Shown piece by piece: positions 7,284 through 14,031 of a DNA stretch of 19,961 bases. The translations under genes and the position numbers were made by a program. The stretch spans positions 1-19,961 of the forward strand of contig DALQ01000060.1 of the NCBI GenBank assembly GCA_002496845.1. The letters are read 5' to 3'. Position 1 is the first letter of the stretch. Each line of letters starts with the position of its first letter. This DNA is from Euryarchaeota archaeon UBA495 (GTDB lineage Archaea > Thermoplasmatota > Poseidoniia > Poseidoniales > Poseidoniaceae). Under the pieces are notes generated by a model. That model made no database searches and had not been told where the DNA came from. It saw nothing but the letters and a program-made list of their open reading frames with translations.

Positions 7284-8201
7284 GTGCAAACCGATTTCAT
7301 TGCCTATGTTCGCCATGAGGAGAAACTCCTCCTCCTCCGACGCCACAGCTCCGACGCCAGTTTCCCAGATCTTTGGGACGGCGTCTACGGCAGCGGTTCC
7401 ACCCCTGAAGAAGTCCTCGAGCGCGTGGCTGAGGTCACGGGCCTCTCAACAGACCAACTCGTCCTTCACAAGGAAGGTCCCGATCGAGGTATCGACATGG
7501 GCCGCACCTTGGTCGACGTCATTCCCTACCTCGTCGTCTCTTCGAGCGATGAGGTCACCCCGGCCGGCGTCTATGACGCCGCTGAGTGGATTGACCCAGG
7601 AAACCTCCAAGACTACAACTGCATCTTTTCCGACCTTGACATGGAAGGCGCCGACACCCTGTTCAAGGAAATGTACGGCTCCGTGGGTTCCTTCCTCTAC
7701 ATTGTGAAGTCCGCCATCGGCTCCGAACAGCGCCTTGCCTCTGAAATGCACGCCCGCATTCACGGCAGTGGAAGCCTTCGCACCCTGAAGGACGAAATCA
7801 TGTCCATCGTTCACCCCCACAGCATGCGCGGGTACGTCTTCGTCGAAGCCAGCGCCAAGCACCACGTGGAGAAACTCATCGGCCGCGCGGGTGGCCGCGA
7901 TCCCAAGGCACGCCGGGGCCTCAACCTGACGCCGCTGAAGAACGCGAAGTCCGTGCTTCCTGGCGAGGCGCCTCTGGAAAACATCCTCCCTTACCTCGAG
8001 CCGAAGGCCGTGACCAGCGGCATCGACGTCGGGTGCATTGTGGAGATCGTCACGGGTGCCTTCAAGGGCGAAAAGGCCCGCATCACGGCCGTGGCCGACA
8101 CCAAGGAAGAGGTCACCATGGAACTCTACGAGCAGGTCATTCCGATGACCCTCAGCATGCGCGGTGACCACGTCCGTGTCATCGAGCGCGTCAACGAGTG
8201 A
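7284..8201 (+). CDS. spt5: Transcription elongation factor Spt5 (NusG) with an N-terminal Nudix-like domain
   Basis: Protein of 305 residues, about twice the usual archaeal Spt5. Residues about 136-225 form the NGN domain (FLYIVKSAIGSEQRLA... MRGYVFVEA), which binds RNA polymerase and Spt4. Residues about 245-305 contain the KOW domain (GCIVEIVTGAFKGEKARI). The first 130 residues look like a Nudix fold: FIAYVRHEEKLLLLRR, FPDLWDGVYGSGSTPEE, VLERVAEVTGL and EWIDP. The Nudix box is degenerate: RExxEExG has become ERVAEVTG, so hydrolysis is unlikely. I chose GTG 7284, 6 bases after GAGGTG (7272-7277). ATG 7245 would overlap secE by 29 bases and add unrelated residues. It lies between secE and rpl11, as in other archaea. 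Confidence 0.92.
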   Translation: MQTDFIAYVRHEEKLLLLRRHSSDASFPDLWDGVYGSGSTPEEVLERVAEVTGLSTDQLVLHKEGPDRGIDMGRTLVDVIPYLVVSSSDEVTPAGVYDAAEWIDPGNLQDYNCIFSDLDMEGADTLFKEMYGSVGSFLYIVKSAIGSEQRLASEMHARIHGSGSLRTLKDEIMSIVHPHSMRGYVFVEASAKHHVEKLIGRAGGRDPKARRGLNLTPLKNAKSVLPGEAPLENILPYLEPKAVTSGIDVGCIVEIVTGAFKGEKARITAVADTKEEVTMELYEQVIPMTLSMRGDHVRVIERVNE

Positions 8202-8250
8202 GTTCGTCGTGAAGATTCGCTGTACTTCGCAGCCGTGAGGCCGTCGTTGT

Positions 8251-8267
8251 GAGGCGTTTTATGCCTC
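8251..8267 (+). terminator. Short hairpin after spt5, possible terminator
   Basis: GAGGC at 8251-8255 pairs with GCCTC at 8263-8267, extendable by one G-U pair, around a T-rich loop (TTTTA). It lies about 50 bases after the spt5 stop and just before the rpl11 TATA box. It could end spt5 transcripts or simply be promoter-flanking sequence; no T tract follows the stem. Confidence 0.22.
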
Positions 8268-8275
8268 CATTGCGA

Positions 8276-8282
8276 TTATATA
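8276..8282 (+). promoter_or_regulatory. TATA box of the rpl11-rpl1-rpl10-rpl12 operon
   Basis: TTATATA is the best TATA match in the window, in a 128-base spacer between spt5 and rpl11. Its centre near 8279 predicts transcription start close to 8305, giving a leader of about 25 bases before ATG 8330. The ribosomal stalk operon therefore seems to have its own promoter rather than relying only on read-through from secE-spt5. Confidence 0.65.
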
Positions 8283-8300
8283 CACGAGTCAAGTCGGCCA

Positions 8301-8319
8301 CCTGCACGCAAGGTGCAGG
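8301..8319 (+). promoter_or_regulatory. Leader hairpin overlapping the rpl11 ribosome-binding region
   Basis: CCTGCAC (8301-8307) and GTGCAGG (8313-8319) form a perfect 7-bp stem with a 5-base loop. The 3' arm contains the only purine-rich Shine-Dalgarno candidates before ATG 8330 (AAGGTG and AGGA), so the structure would hide them. If transcription starts near 8305 as the TATA box predicts, the 5' arm would be partly missing; the true start decides whether the hairpin can form. Confidence 0.35.
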
Positions 8320-8329
8320 AAGCATTGTC

Positions 8330-8605
8330 ATGGCCAAGCCTTGGACCGCAGAGCTCGTCAAGAAGGCGCTCGGCGTGAAGAAGTGCAACGGTTCCATGGA
8401 CGCGGCCACCGAGGACCTTCCTCTTGAGAAGGCGATTGGAGTGGCCAAGGACAAGGCAGGCGACCTGACCGGTGCCGACCTGAAGGCCATGACCCGCGAG
8501 GTCATCGGAACCTGCGTCGCGATGCGCGTCAAGATCGACGGCCACTGGCCCAAGGACGCGCTGAAGATCATCGAAAACGGAGAGTGGGACGACCGATTCA
8601 ACTGA
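8330..8605 (+). CDS. rpl11: Ribosomal protein L11, C-terminal domain only
   Basis: Ninety-one residues that align with only the second half of archaeal L11 (usually about 160 residues). WTAELVKKALGV matches the interdomain linker (archaeal type: TALIKKELGI), and REVIGTCVAMRVKIDG matches the hallmark KEVLGTCxSMGVxVxG of the rRNA-binding C-terminal domain, followed by IENGEWDDRF. The N-terminal domain, with its PPLGPALGP motif, is absent, and no remnant is readable in any forward frame of the 128 bases upstream. ATG 8330 gives the start MAKPW right at the linker. The gene has an intact reading frame, a promoter and its standard position before rpl1, so it looks functional and not a pseudogene. 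The C-terminal domain should still bind the 23S rRNA GTPase-centre region. Confidence 0.87.
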   Translation: MAKPWTAELVKKALGVKKCNGSMDAATEDLPLEKAIGVAKDKAGDLTGADLKAMTREVIGTCVAMRVKIDGHWPKDALKIIENGEWDDRFN

Positions 8606-8621
8606 ACAAGATTCACGAAAT

Positions 8622-8653
8622 GCGGGAGAGGCGCTCGTCGCCTCGCGGACCGC
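8622..8653 (+). promoter_or_regulatory. Structured spacer before rpl1, candidate L1 autoregulatory site
   Basis: The 62-base spacer between rpl11 and rpl1 can form a two-part stem: GCGG (8622-8625) with CCGC (8650-8653), an asymmetric internal loop (2 and 5 bases), then GAGGCG (8628-8633) with CGCCTC (8639-8644) around a 5-base loop. In bacteria and methanogens L1 represses its own operon by binding an mRNA copy of its 23S rRNA site, which has an asymmetric loop between two helices. The layout is similar, but sequence identity to that motif was not verified. The Shine-Dalgarno GGGGTG of rpl1 begins 2 bases after the stem. Confidence 0.32.
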
Positions 8654-8667
8654 AGGGGTGACTTACC

Positions 8668-9312
8668 ATGCAAGACAACATCACCACCGCCATCACCGAA
8701 GCCTTGGACAAGGCGCCTGAGCGCGCCTTCGTCGAAACGATCGAGTTTGCGTTCACCATCAAGGACGTCGACCTGAAGAACCCGAACAACCGTATCAAGG
8801 AAGAAATCCGTCTCCCCTCCGGTCGTGGCAAGGAGATCAAGGTCGCTATGTTCGCTTCCGGCGAAGCAGCAGAGAAGGCCAAGGCCGGTGGCATCGACGT
8901 GTATGCTCCGGAACAAATCGAAGAGATGGGCACCAACAAGGGCATGGGCAAGAAAGTGGCCAACCGCTACGATTTCTTCCTCGCAGAAGTCCCTCACATG
9001 GGCCTGGTCGGTCGTTGGCTTGGTGTCATCCTCGGTCCCCGTGGAAAGATGCCCCGCCCCGTTCCCCCTGTGCTCGACCCCGCTGTTGTGGCCACCGGTC
9101 TGCGCAGCACCGTTGTCGTCAAGTCCGGTGACAAGATGACGTTCCACGCCACGTTTGGCACCGCCAACCAATCCGTGGACGAGTTGACCGCCAACGCCAT
9201 GGAGGTCTACAAGCGTGTGATGACCCGACTTGAGCGTGGTCCCAACAACATCCGTTCGCTCTACATCAAGACGACCATGGGTCCGTCGGTGAAGGTGGAG
9301 GTGACCGCATGA
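8668..9312 (+). CDS. rpl1: Ribosomal protein L1
   Basis: Protein of 214 residues, full length for archaeal L1, which forms the mobile stalk near the ribosomal E site and can act as a translational repressor of its own operon. Recognisable family segments are ETIEFAFTIKDVDLKNPNNRI with the following basic strand (residues about 23-50), LGPRGKMPRPVPP (about 128-140), and the C-terminal IRSLYIKTTMGPSVKVE. ATG 8668 has GGGGTG 7 bases upstream (8655-8660). The stop codon overlaps the rpl10 start (ATGA at 9309-9312), showing translational coupling. Confidence 0.97.
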   Translation: MQDNITTAITEALDKAPERAFVETIEFAFTIKDVDLKNPNNRIKEEIRLPSGRGKEIKVAMFASGEAAEKAKAGGIDVYAPEQIEEMGTNKGMGKKVANRYDFFLAEVPHMGLVGRWLGVILGPRGKMPRPVPPVLDPAVVATGLRSTVVVKSGDKMTFHATFGTANQSVDELTANAMEVYKRVMTRLERGPNNIRSLYIKTTMGPSVKVEVTA

Positions 9313-10328
9313 TCCCCAAGGTCGTGTCCTGGAAGCGCGACACTGTCGCGGACCTTGAGTCCCTCATCAACTCTGGCGACACCATCGCGGTCATCGACAT
9401 CCACGGCGTTCCCGCCGATTCGATGATCGAGATGCGCAAGACGCTCCGCGAGGACATGGACATCCGTGTTGCCAAGAAGCGTCTGATGCGCATCGCTTGG
9501 GCCAACTCCGGGAAGGACCTCGATACCCTCGAAGCCCTCTTCGATGGCGCCGTTCAGCCCGCGCTTGCCTCGACCAGCAGCAAGAACTCCTTCGAAGTCT
9601 TCACCGACCTCAAGGCCACTGAGGCCGGCCGTGCTGCCAAGCCTGGTGACGTCGCACCCCACGACATCGTCGTGGAGAAGATGGACACCGAGATGCCTCC
9701 GGGGCCGATTGTTGGTGAACTGAACTCGGTTGGCATTCCTGCGAAGATTATGGGCGGTAGCGTCCACATTCAGAAGGAAACCGTCGTTTTGAAGCAAGGC
9801 GACGTCTTCGAAGGCGATCTCGGCATGATGCTCAGCAAGATCGGCATCAACCCCATCGTCACCGGGCTCCGCCTCATTGGAACCTACGAGGATGGCGTGG
9901 TGTTCCGCCCCGACGTGCTCGACATCGACTTCGATGCGTTCCGCTCGGACCTCATCGGATTCGCGGCTGGCGCGTTCAACGTCGCCTGCCACGTCGGTTG
10001 GTTCACCCCGGAGACCACCCCTACCCTGCTCGCGAAGGCTTCCTCGGAAGCTCTGGCCGTGGCCCTCGAGGTGGCTCACATCTCGACCACGACCCTCCCG
10101 CATCTGCTCGGCCGCGCTCACAGCGCTGCCATGGGCGTCGCGGGATCGCTCGATTCCTCCGCCCTCGACGACGAGTTGGCGGCCATGCTGGGGGCTGCGG
10201 CTGATGCCGCTGCCACCACGGCCGCTGTCGCCGAGAGCACCGAAACTGCCCCAGCCGAGGCAGCCGAGGAAGAGGAAGAGGAAGAAGAGGAAGCCGGTTT
10301 CGACGGCCTTGGAGACCTGTTCGGCTGA
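9309..10328 (+). CDS. rpl10: Ribosomal stalk base protein L10 (P0)
   Basis: Protein of 339 residues, the long archaeal/eukaryotic P0 form. The N-terminal domain (VSWKRDTVADLESLI... RVAKKRLMRIAW) binds 23S rRNA. The central insertion (about 110-185) and the helical spine carry P1 dimers. The C-terminus is an Ala-rich hinge followed by an acidic run and GFDGLGDLFG, the same type of tail as in the downstream P1. That tail recruits translational GTPases. Given that L11 lacks its N-terminal domain here, the L11-facing surface of this protein deserves comparison. Its start overlaps the rpl1 stop by 4 bases. Confidence 0.97.
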   Translation: MIPKVVSWKRDTVADLESLINSGDTIAVIDIHGVPADSMIEMRKTLREDMDIRVAKKRLMRIAWANSGKDLDTLEALFDGAVQPALASTSSKNSFEVFTDLKATEAGRAAKPGDVAPHDIVVEKMDTEMPPGPIVGELNSVGIPAKIMGGSVHIQKETVVLKQGDVFEGDLGMMLSKIGINPIVTGLRLIGTYEDGVVFRPDVLDIDFDAFRSDLIGFAAGAFNVACHVGWFTPETTPTLLAKASSEALAVALEVAHISTTTLPHLLGRAHSAAMGVAGSLDSSALDDELAAMLGAAADAAATTAAVAESTETAPAEAAEEEEEEEEEAGFDGLGDLFG

Positions 10329-10355
10329 ACAACCAAAACACATGAGGTGAATGAA

Positions 10356-10661
10356 ATGGAATACGTCTATGCTGCCATGATGCTGCACGCTGCTGAGAAA
10401 GACATCAACGATGATGCCGTGACCGCCGTTCTGGCGGCCGCCGGTGTCGACGTCGACGCTGCCCGAGTGAAGGCCCTGGTGGCCTCCCTCGGCGGCATCG
10501 ACATCGCTGAAGCCATGACCCAGGCCGTTGCTGCCCCCGCTGCCGCTGCACCCGCTGCGGCTGCCTCTGCTGCTGCCGACGCTGCCCCCGCTGAGGAGGC
10601 CGCTGAGGAAGAAGAAGAGGAAGGCGGTGGCTTCGAAGGCCTCGGCTCGCTCTTCGGCTGA
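10356..10661 (+). CDS. rpl12: Ribosomal stalk protein L12 (P1)
   Basis: Acidic stalk protein of 101 residues: an N-terminal dimerisation domain (MEYVYAAMMLHAA... VDAARVKALVASLGGIDIAEAM), an Ala/Pro-rich flexible hinge from about residue 56 to 80, then a Glu run and the tail GGGFEGLGSLFG shared with L10. I prefer ATG 10356, 6 bases after GAGGTG (10344-10349), over GTG 10347, which lies within that ribosome-binding site and would add three residues. It is the last gene of the stalk operon. Confidence 0.96.
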   Translation: MEYVYAAMMLHAAEKDINDDAVTAVLAAAGVDVDAARVKALVASLGGIDIAEAMTQAVAAPAAAAPAAAASAAADAAPAEEAAEEEEEEGGGFEGLGSLFG

Positions 10662-10666
10662 TCCGA

Positions 10667-10708
10667 CACGACCCCCCGTCGTGCTGACCCAGGCTTGCCT
10701 GCGTCAGC
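10667..10708 (+). terminator. Tandem hairpins after rpl12, probable operon end
   Basis: Two stems directly follow the rpl12 stop. CACGAC (10667-10672) pairs with GTCGTG (10678-10683) around a five-C loop. GCTGAC (10683-10688) pairs with GTCAGC (10703-10708), enclosing a 2x2 internal loop and a small AGG/CCT stem. The stems share base 10683, so they may alternate. No T tract follows, so classical archaeal termination signals are lacking; an RNA-stabilising 3' end is an alternative. The rest of the spacer to 10815 shows no further structure or gene. Confidence 0.35.
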
Positions 10709-10815
10709 CTTGATGGCCGGTCCCACGCGGGGCTACCTCGACCGTCGTCGGAGTCCACCGACCATTGCGTCATCCACTCGACACGTTGATGCCCAGCCCT
10801 CGCGGGTCTAGGCTC

Positions 10816-11322
10816 ATGGTGCGACCTGAATCGCTTGACCTTGAGGTCAGCGTGACCCCCATCGCTGCGGTCCGGGCCCTCCGGACGGTGATGGAAGAAG
10901 CAGGTTGGTCCATGCGACGCCATGAAGGCGCTCGCATGGTCGATCGCTTCGCCATCATCATGCCCATGACCCAAGCCGCTCGTACCATTGGCCTGGAAAT
11001 CCTCGATGGACCGTTGCATGGCGGTCTGATTACTGCGTGGTCTGAAACCCGAGGTTCAACCGGAGAAGTGCATCAGATCAGCTGGTTGCTCCCCGGAGGA
11101 ACAGCGAACGGCCTTGGGTTGGACCTGATTCACGCATGGGTTCACGCCTTGCCGAGGATCCCTTGGAAGTGGACCTTCAGCGAGCGTTCGACCGTTGGAT
11201 TCCTGCTTCCTACCTGGCGCAAATCAAAGCGCGCGTTCAGGAACCTTGGATTCGACGTGACCTCGAAATCATGGCCTCAAACCATGTCACGCACGTGGCC
11301 CCCGCACGACGAAGAGGCTTGA
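10816..11322 (+). CDS. Hypothetical protein, family not recognised
   Basis: Protein of 168 residues with no family I recognise. It appears soluble: no signal peptide or membrane helix. The middle has alternating hydrophobic strands (RFAIIMPM, IGLEILDG, GGLITAWSETRG), followed by a helix with LDLIHAWVHALP. The C-terminal third is Trp-rich and basic (RIPWKWTFSERSTVGFLLPTWRKSKRAFRNLGFD). ATG 10816 is the most likely start since the residues before it (PSPRGSRL) look like spacer; ATG 10789 is possible. No clear Shine-Dalgarno or TATA box precedes it. A 6-bp hairpin overlaps its stop codon. Confidence 0.6.
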   Translation: MVRPESLDLEVSVTPIAAVRALRTVMEEAGWSMRRHEGARMVDRFAIIMPMTQAARTIGLEILDGPLHGGLITAWSETRGSTGEVHQISWLLPGGTANGLGLDLIHAWVHALPRIPWKWTFSERSTVGFLLPTWRKSKRAFRNLGFDVTSKSWPQTMSRTWPPHDEEA

Positions 11323-11331
11323 CTTCAAGCC
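11316..11331 (+). terminator. Perfect hairpin across the stop codon
   Basis: GGCTTG (11316-11321) pairs with CAAGCC (11326-11331) around ACTT, overlapping the stop codon of the hypothetical gene that ends at 11322. It may mark the transcript end or simply separate this gene from the next one, which starts 57 bases later with its own Shine-Dalgarno site. Confidence 0.25.
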
Positions 11332-11379
11332 GAGAAGGTGATAGGTCCGAGGCACCTCGCATGCATTGGAGGGCGGACC

Positions 11380-12096
11380 ATGTCGAAGGTCACTGACTTT
11401 GTTGAGCGCGTCAAGACCGAGCGCGATGCGCAAATTCTTGTCGCGGGCATCCTCTTCTTCACCATCGCCTTCCCGGTGGCCTTCGCCAGCGCTGCAGCAG
11501 GCGTGGAATCGGCCGGGCTGACGGCCGTCGGCGATTATGTGGTCAATGGCGAAGTGGAAACCATCCTCCTTGAGGAAGGCGGCGAGTACATCCAAGATGG
11601 CGACGAGTGGCCCGTGAGTCAGACCTCGGACGCCGTGCGAAACGAGATCGAAACCGCCGGCGGGAACGTCATCGGGGTCCGCATCACGATGACCTACGAC
11701 GAGGACGAGGAGTTCAGCGGAGCCACCTGCTTCGCTGCCAGTGGAAGCGACGCACCCGACACCATCACCGCCACCCTTGAACACAACGAGATGACCACTT
11801 CGGGCTCGGGCGAAAACCCAGGCTCACACACCGTGGACCTCACGTGGGTCAACCTTTCTTTGCTCGACGAAGAGGTCATCAGCGGCCTGAGCGGCACCGA
11901 GATTTCGGACCAACTCAACGCGGGTGACGACGGCCTTGGCGCGTACAATATTTTGATCGGTGTGTCGGCGGCCGCAGGAAACGCCCCAGGCGCCTGCTCT
12001 CGTAGCGACAACGGTGAAGACGTGTCGTGGACCATCGAACTGCTCGTGCTCGACTTCACCGTCGCGCCCTACATTGAGGTCGACGCGACCCTCTGA
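11380..12096 (+). CDS. Membrane-anchored acidic extracellular protein, function unknown
   Basis: Protein of 238 residues. A short charged cytoplasmic N-terminus (1-18) is followed by one hydrophobic helix (about 19-40, ILVAGILFFTIAFPVAFASAAAG). The remaining 200 residues are strongly acidic and Thr/Ser-rich, with strand-like segments and two cysteines (GATCF and GACSR) that could form a disulfide outside the cell. It could be a cleaved signal peptide or an N-terminal anchor; there is no lipobox. ATG 11380 has GGAGGG 6 bases upstream (11368-11373). I do not recognise the family. It converges with the phosphohexomutase gene, with only 3 bases between stops. Confidence 0.72.
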   Translation: MSKVTDFVERVKTERDAQILVAGILFFTIAFPVAFASAAAGVESAGLTAVGDYVVNGEVETILLEEGGEYIQDGDEWPVSQTSDAVRNEIETAGGNVIGVRITMTYDEDEEFSGATCFAASGSDAPDTITATLEHNEMTTSGSGENPGSHTVDLTWVNLSLLDEEVISGLSGTEISDQLNAGDDGLGAYNILIGVSAAAGNAPGACSRSDNGEDVSWTIELLVLDFTVAPYIEVDATL

Positions 12097-12099
12097 GCC

Positions 12100-13542
12100 T
12101 CACGCGAACGCGTCGAGGAAGCCGCTGACGTCGATCAGGTCCGGCACGCGCTGCTCGATGCGCGCTTGAATGTCCTTCAGCACGGCTTCCGTGCGTGCTT
12201 CAGCCCGCATCACCAGCACGGCTTCGGTGTTGGAACGGCGTGCAAGGTACCAGCCTTGCAGGCGCCCTTCTTCGTCTTCGAAACGCACGCGTACGCCGTC
12301 GACCGTGCTGTGTGGCAGGTCAGCGAAGGCTGCGGTGATTCCCGCCACGACCCTGTCCTTGTCGTCCTCTGCGCAGGGCACCTTGCATTCTCCGGTGGTG
12401 GGCAGGTTTGGTGCGACGGCATCGAGGGCCTCGCCAAAGCTGGCTCCATCCACGGTTTGCCTCGACCAGAACTCGACCAGACGGGCCGCGTTGTAGAGGG
12501 AACAATCGAACCCGTACCAGCCTCGGTCGGCAGGGAAGATATGCCCGCTCATCTCTGCAGCAAATCGGCACCCGGGGCGGTCGGCCAAGGCCCGCTTCAT
12601 GAACGAGTGGCCGGTGCGGGCCATGAGCGGTTCACCGCCCGCAGCAAGGATGGCGCTTTCCACGTTCATGGAACACTTCACGTCGTAGATGACGGTGCGT
12701 TGGTTCGCCGTGGCGTTCTCGTCGAGATCAGCCAAAACGTCCCCGACAAGGAGCGCCACAAGGCGGTCGGGGTACACGAACGCACCCGTTTCGGTCACGG
12801 CTCCGATCCGGTCACCGTCGCCGTCGCTTCCCAACCCAAATTCGCAGCCCTGTTGGACGACCAGTTCAGCGAGGTCAGCCATGTTGTACGGGCGTGTGGG
12901 GTCAGCACCGTGGTTCGGTTCGCTGGCGTCCCACGTGCAGTGAATGGCTTCCACGTTGGCCCCGATGGCTTCCAACACCTCGACGAGGAAGGGCCCAGGG
13001 ACGGCGTTTCCAGCGTCAACGGCCACGTGGACTTCGCGCCCCAACGGCCCAACGCTTTCGGCGATGGCCGACAGGTAGGTCGGCATGTGAGGGGTGGTCG
13101 TCCGTGTCCCCTGCCCGTCGGTGAACTCGCCTTCGAGAAAGACGCCACGGAGTTCTTGAATCTCTTCTCCGGCCAGCGGAAGGTTGCCTCGGCACATCTT
13201 GAAACCGTTGTGCGTGGGCATGGGCAGATGGCTCGCCGTGACCATCACGCCTCCGTCCACGTCCATCGTCCAACACGCATGGTATAGGGCTCCCGTGGTG
13301 CACACGTCCAGATCCACGACGTCGGTGCCCGCGGCTTGCATGCCGCGCATCAACGCGTCCGCCAGAGCAGGGCTCGAGGTGCGAATGTCGCGGCCCACGG
13401 CCAGACGCTTGGCGCCAAGGTAGGTGCCAAGGGCCCGACCAAGCCGTTCTGCGAAAGCGGGTGTCAATTCACCGGAGCCGTCACCGTTGGCCAAACCACG
13501 GATGTCGTAGGCCTTGAAGCAGTGCTCGGGCCACGTCGCCAT
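12100..13542 (-). CDS. Phosphohexomutase (phosphomannomutase/phosphoglucomutase family)
   Basis: Enzyme of 480 residues interconverting hexose 1- and 6-phosphates. Conserved parts in order: FKAYDIRG at the N-terminus, the catalytic phosphoserine loop VTASHLP (Ser104), the Mg2+ loop GSDGDGDRIG (Asp240, Asp242, Asp244), the sugar-recognition loop EMSGHIF, and the phosphate-binding RRSNTEAVLV near the C-terminus. The active-site loop reads TASHLP where most members have TASHNP; a plant/cyanobacterial-like subgroup also has the L form. The substrate (Man, Glc or GlcN phosphate) cannot be fixed from sequence alone. ATG 13542 begins right before the domain; the longer open frame would run into ridA. 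It lies 40 bases after ridA and is probably cotranscribed with it. Confidence 0.92.
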   Translation of the reverse strand: MATWPEHCFKAYDIRGLANGDGSGELTPAFAERLGRALGTYLGAKRLAVGRDIRTSSPALADALMRGMQAAGTDVVDLDVCTTGALYHACWTMDVDGGVMVTASHLPMPTHNGFKMCRGNLPLAGEEIQELRGVFLEGEFTDGQGTRTTTPHMPTYLSAIAESVGPLGREVHVAVDAGNAVPGPFLVEVLEAIGANVEAIHCTWDASEPNHGADPTRPYNMADLAELVVQQGCEFGLGSDGDGDRIGAVTETGAFVYPDRLVALLVGDVLADLDENATANQRTVIYDVKCSMNVESAILAAGGEPLMARTGHSFMKRALADRPGCRFAAEMSGHIFPADRGWYGFDCSLYNAARLVEFWSRQTVDGASFGEALDAVAPNLPTTGECKVPCAEDDKDRVVAGITAAFADLPHSTVDGVRVRFEDEEGRLQGWYLARRSNTEAVLVMRAEARTEAVLKDIQARIEQRVPDLIDVSGFLDAFA

Positions 13543-13582
13543 GCTGCTGGGAAGCCGGGGATGCACTTGAACGCGCCTCTGG

Positions 13583-13957
13583 TCATGCCGAGCCAATGAC
13601 GGCATGAACGAGGATCTCAACGGAAGCTCCTGCGGGCAAGGCAGCGGCCTGGTAGGCTGCTCGTGTTGGCGGGACGCGCACACCCTCGAGCCATGCTGAG
13701 TACACCTCGTTCATCGCTGCGAACTCTCCGATGTCCTCGAGGAGGACCTGCACCGCAACGAGGTCATGTTTGCTTGCGCCTCCGGCCTCGAGCAACGCGT
13801 CGATCTTCGCCAAGGCGCCCGCGACCTGTGCTTGCAGGTCGCCGGCGTCGGGCGCGATTTGTCCGGACAGCCAGAGGCTGTTGCCCACCAGAACACCGGG
13901 CGTATAGGGGCCGTATACCGCGCCGCCGTCCACGGCGATGGCTTGTTTGGTGGTCAT
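13583..13957 (-). CDS. ridA: RidA-family protein (YjgF/YER057c/UK114)
   Basis: Small trimeric-type enzyme of 124 residues. RidA hydrolyses reactive enamine/imine intermediates from PLP-dependent enzymes, releasing ammonia. The family pattern is clear: GPYTPGVLVGNSLWLSGQ, LLEAGGASKHDLV, and VPPTRAAYQAAALPAGASVEILVHAVI, with the substrate-binding Arg of the PxR motif and the late Glu both present. ATG 13957 is fixed by AGGAGG at 13965-13970, 7 bases upstream. The much longer open frame upstream is not protein-like. It is divergent from the DUF354 gene and lies just upstream of the phosphohexomutase. Confidence 0.94.
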   Translation of the reverse strand: MTTKQAIAVDGGAVYGPYTPGVLVGNSLWLSGQIAPDAGDLQAQVAGALAKIDALLEAGGASKHDLVAVQVLLEDIGEFAAMNEVYSAWLEGVRVPPTRAAYQAAALPAGASVEILVHAVIGSA

Positions 13958-13964
13958 GCCCTTT

Positions 13965-13970
13965 CCTCCT
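13965..13970 (-). promoter_or_regulatory. Shine-Dalgarno site deciding the ridA start
   Basis: AGGAGG on the minus strand sits 7 bases before ATG 13957. It marks the true ridA start within an open frame that continues 369 bases further upstream. Confidence 0.7.
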
Positions 13971-14031
13971 GCCCTCCGGTCCTTCAACCTCCGGTCGGCG
14001 TGCCTATGTGCTCGCGGCTTCACCGACGTCC

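Noticed and set aside
8202..8329. Frameshift or misassembly hiding the L11 N-terminal domain upstream of ATG 8330
   Set aside because: Forward translation of this spacer shows no PPLGP-type or other L11 N-terminal segment, and the space holds a good TATA box and is far too short for the missing 70 residues.
12166..13287. 373-codon plus-strand open frame opposite the phosphohexomutase
   Set aside because: It is a shadow of the phosphohexomutase gene, which has all catalytic motifs on the minus strand.
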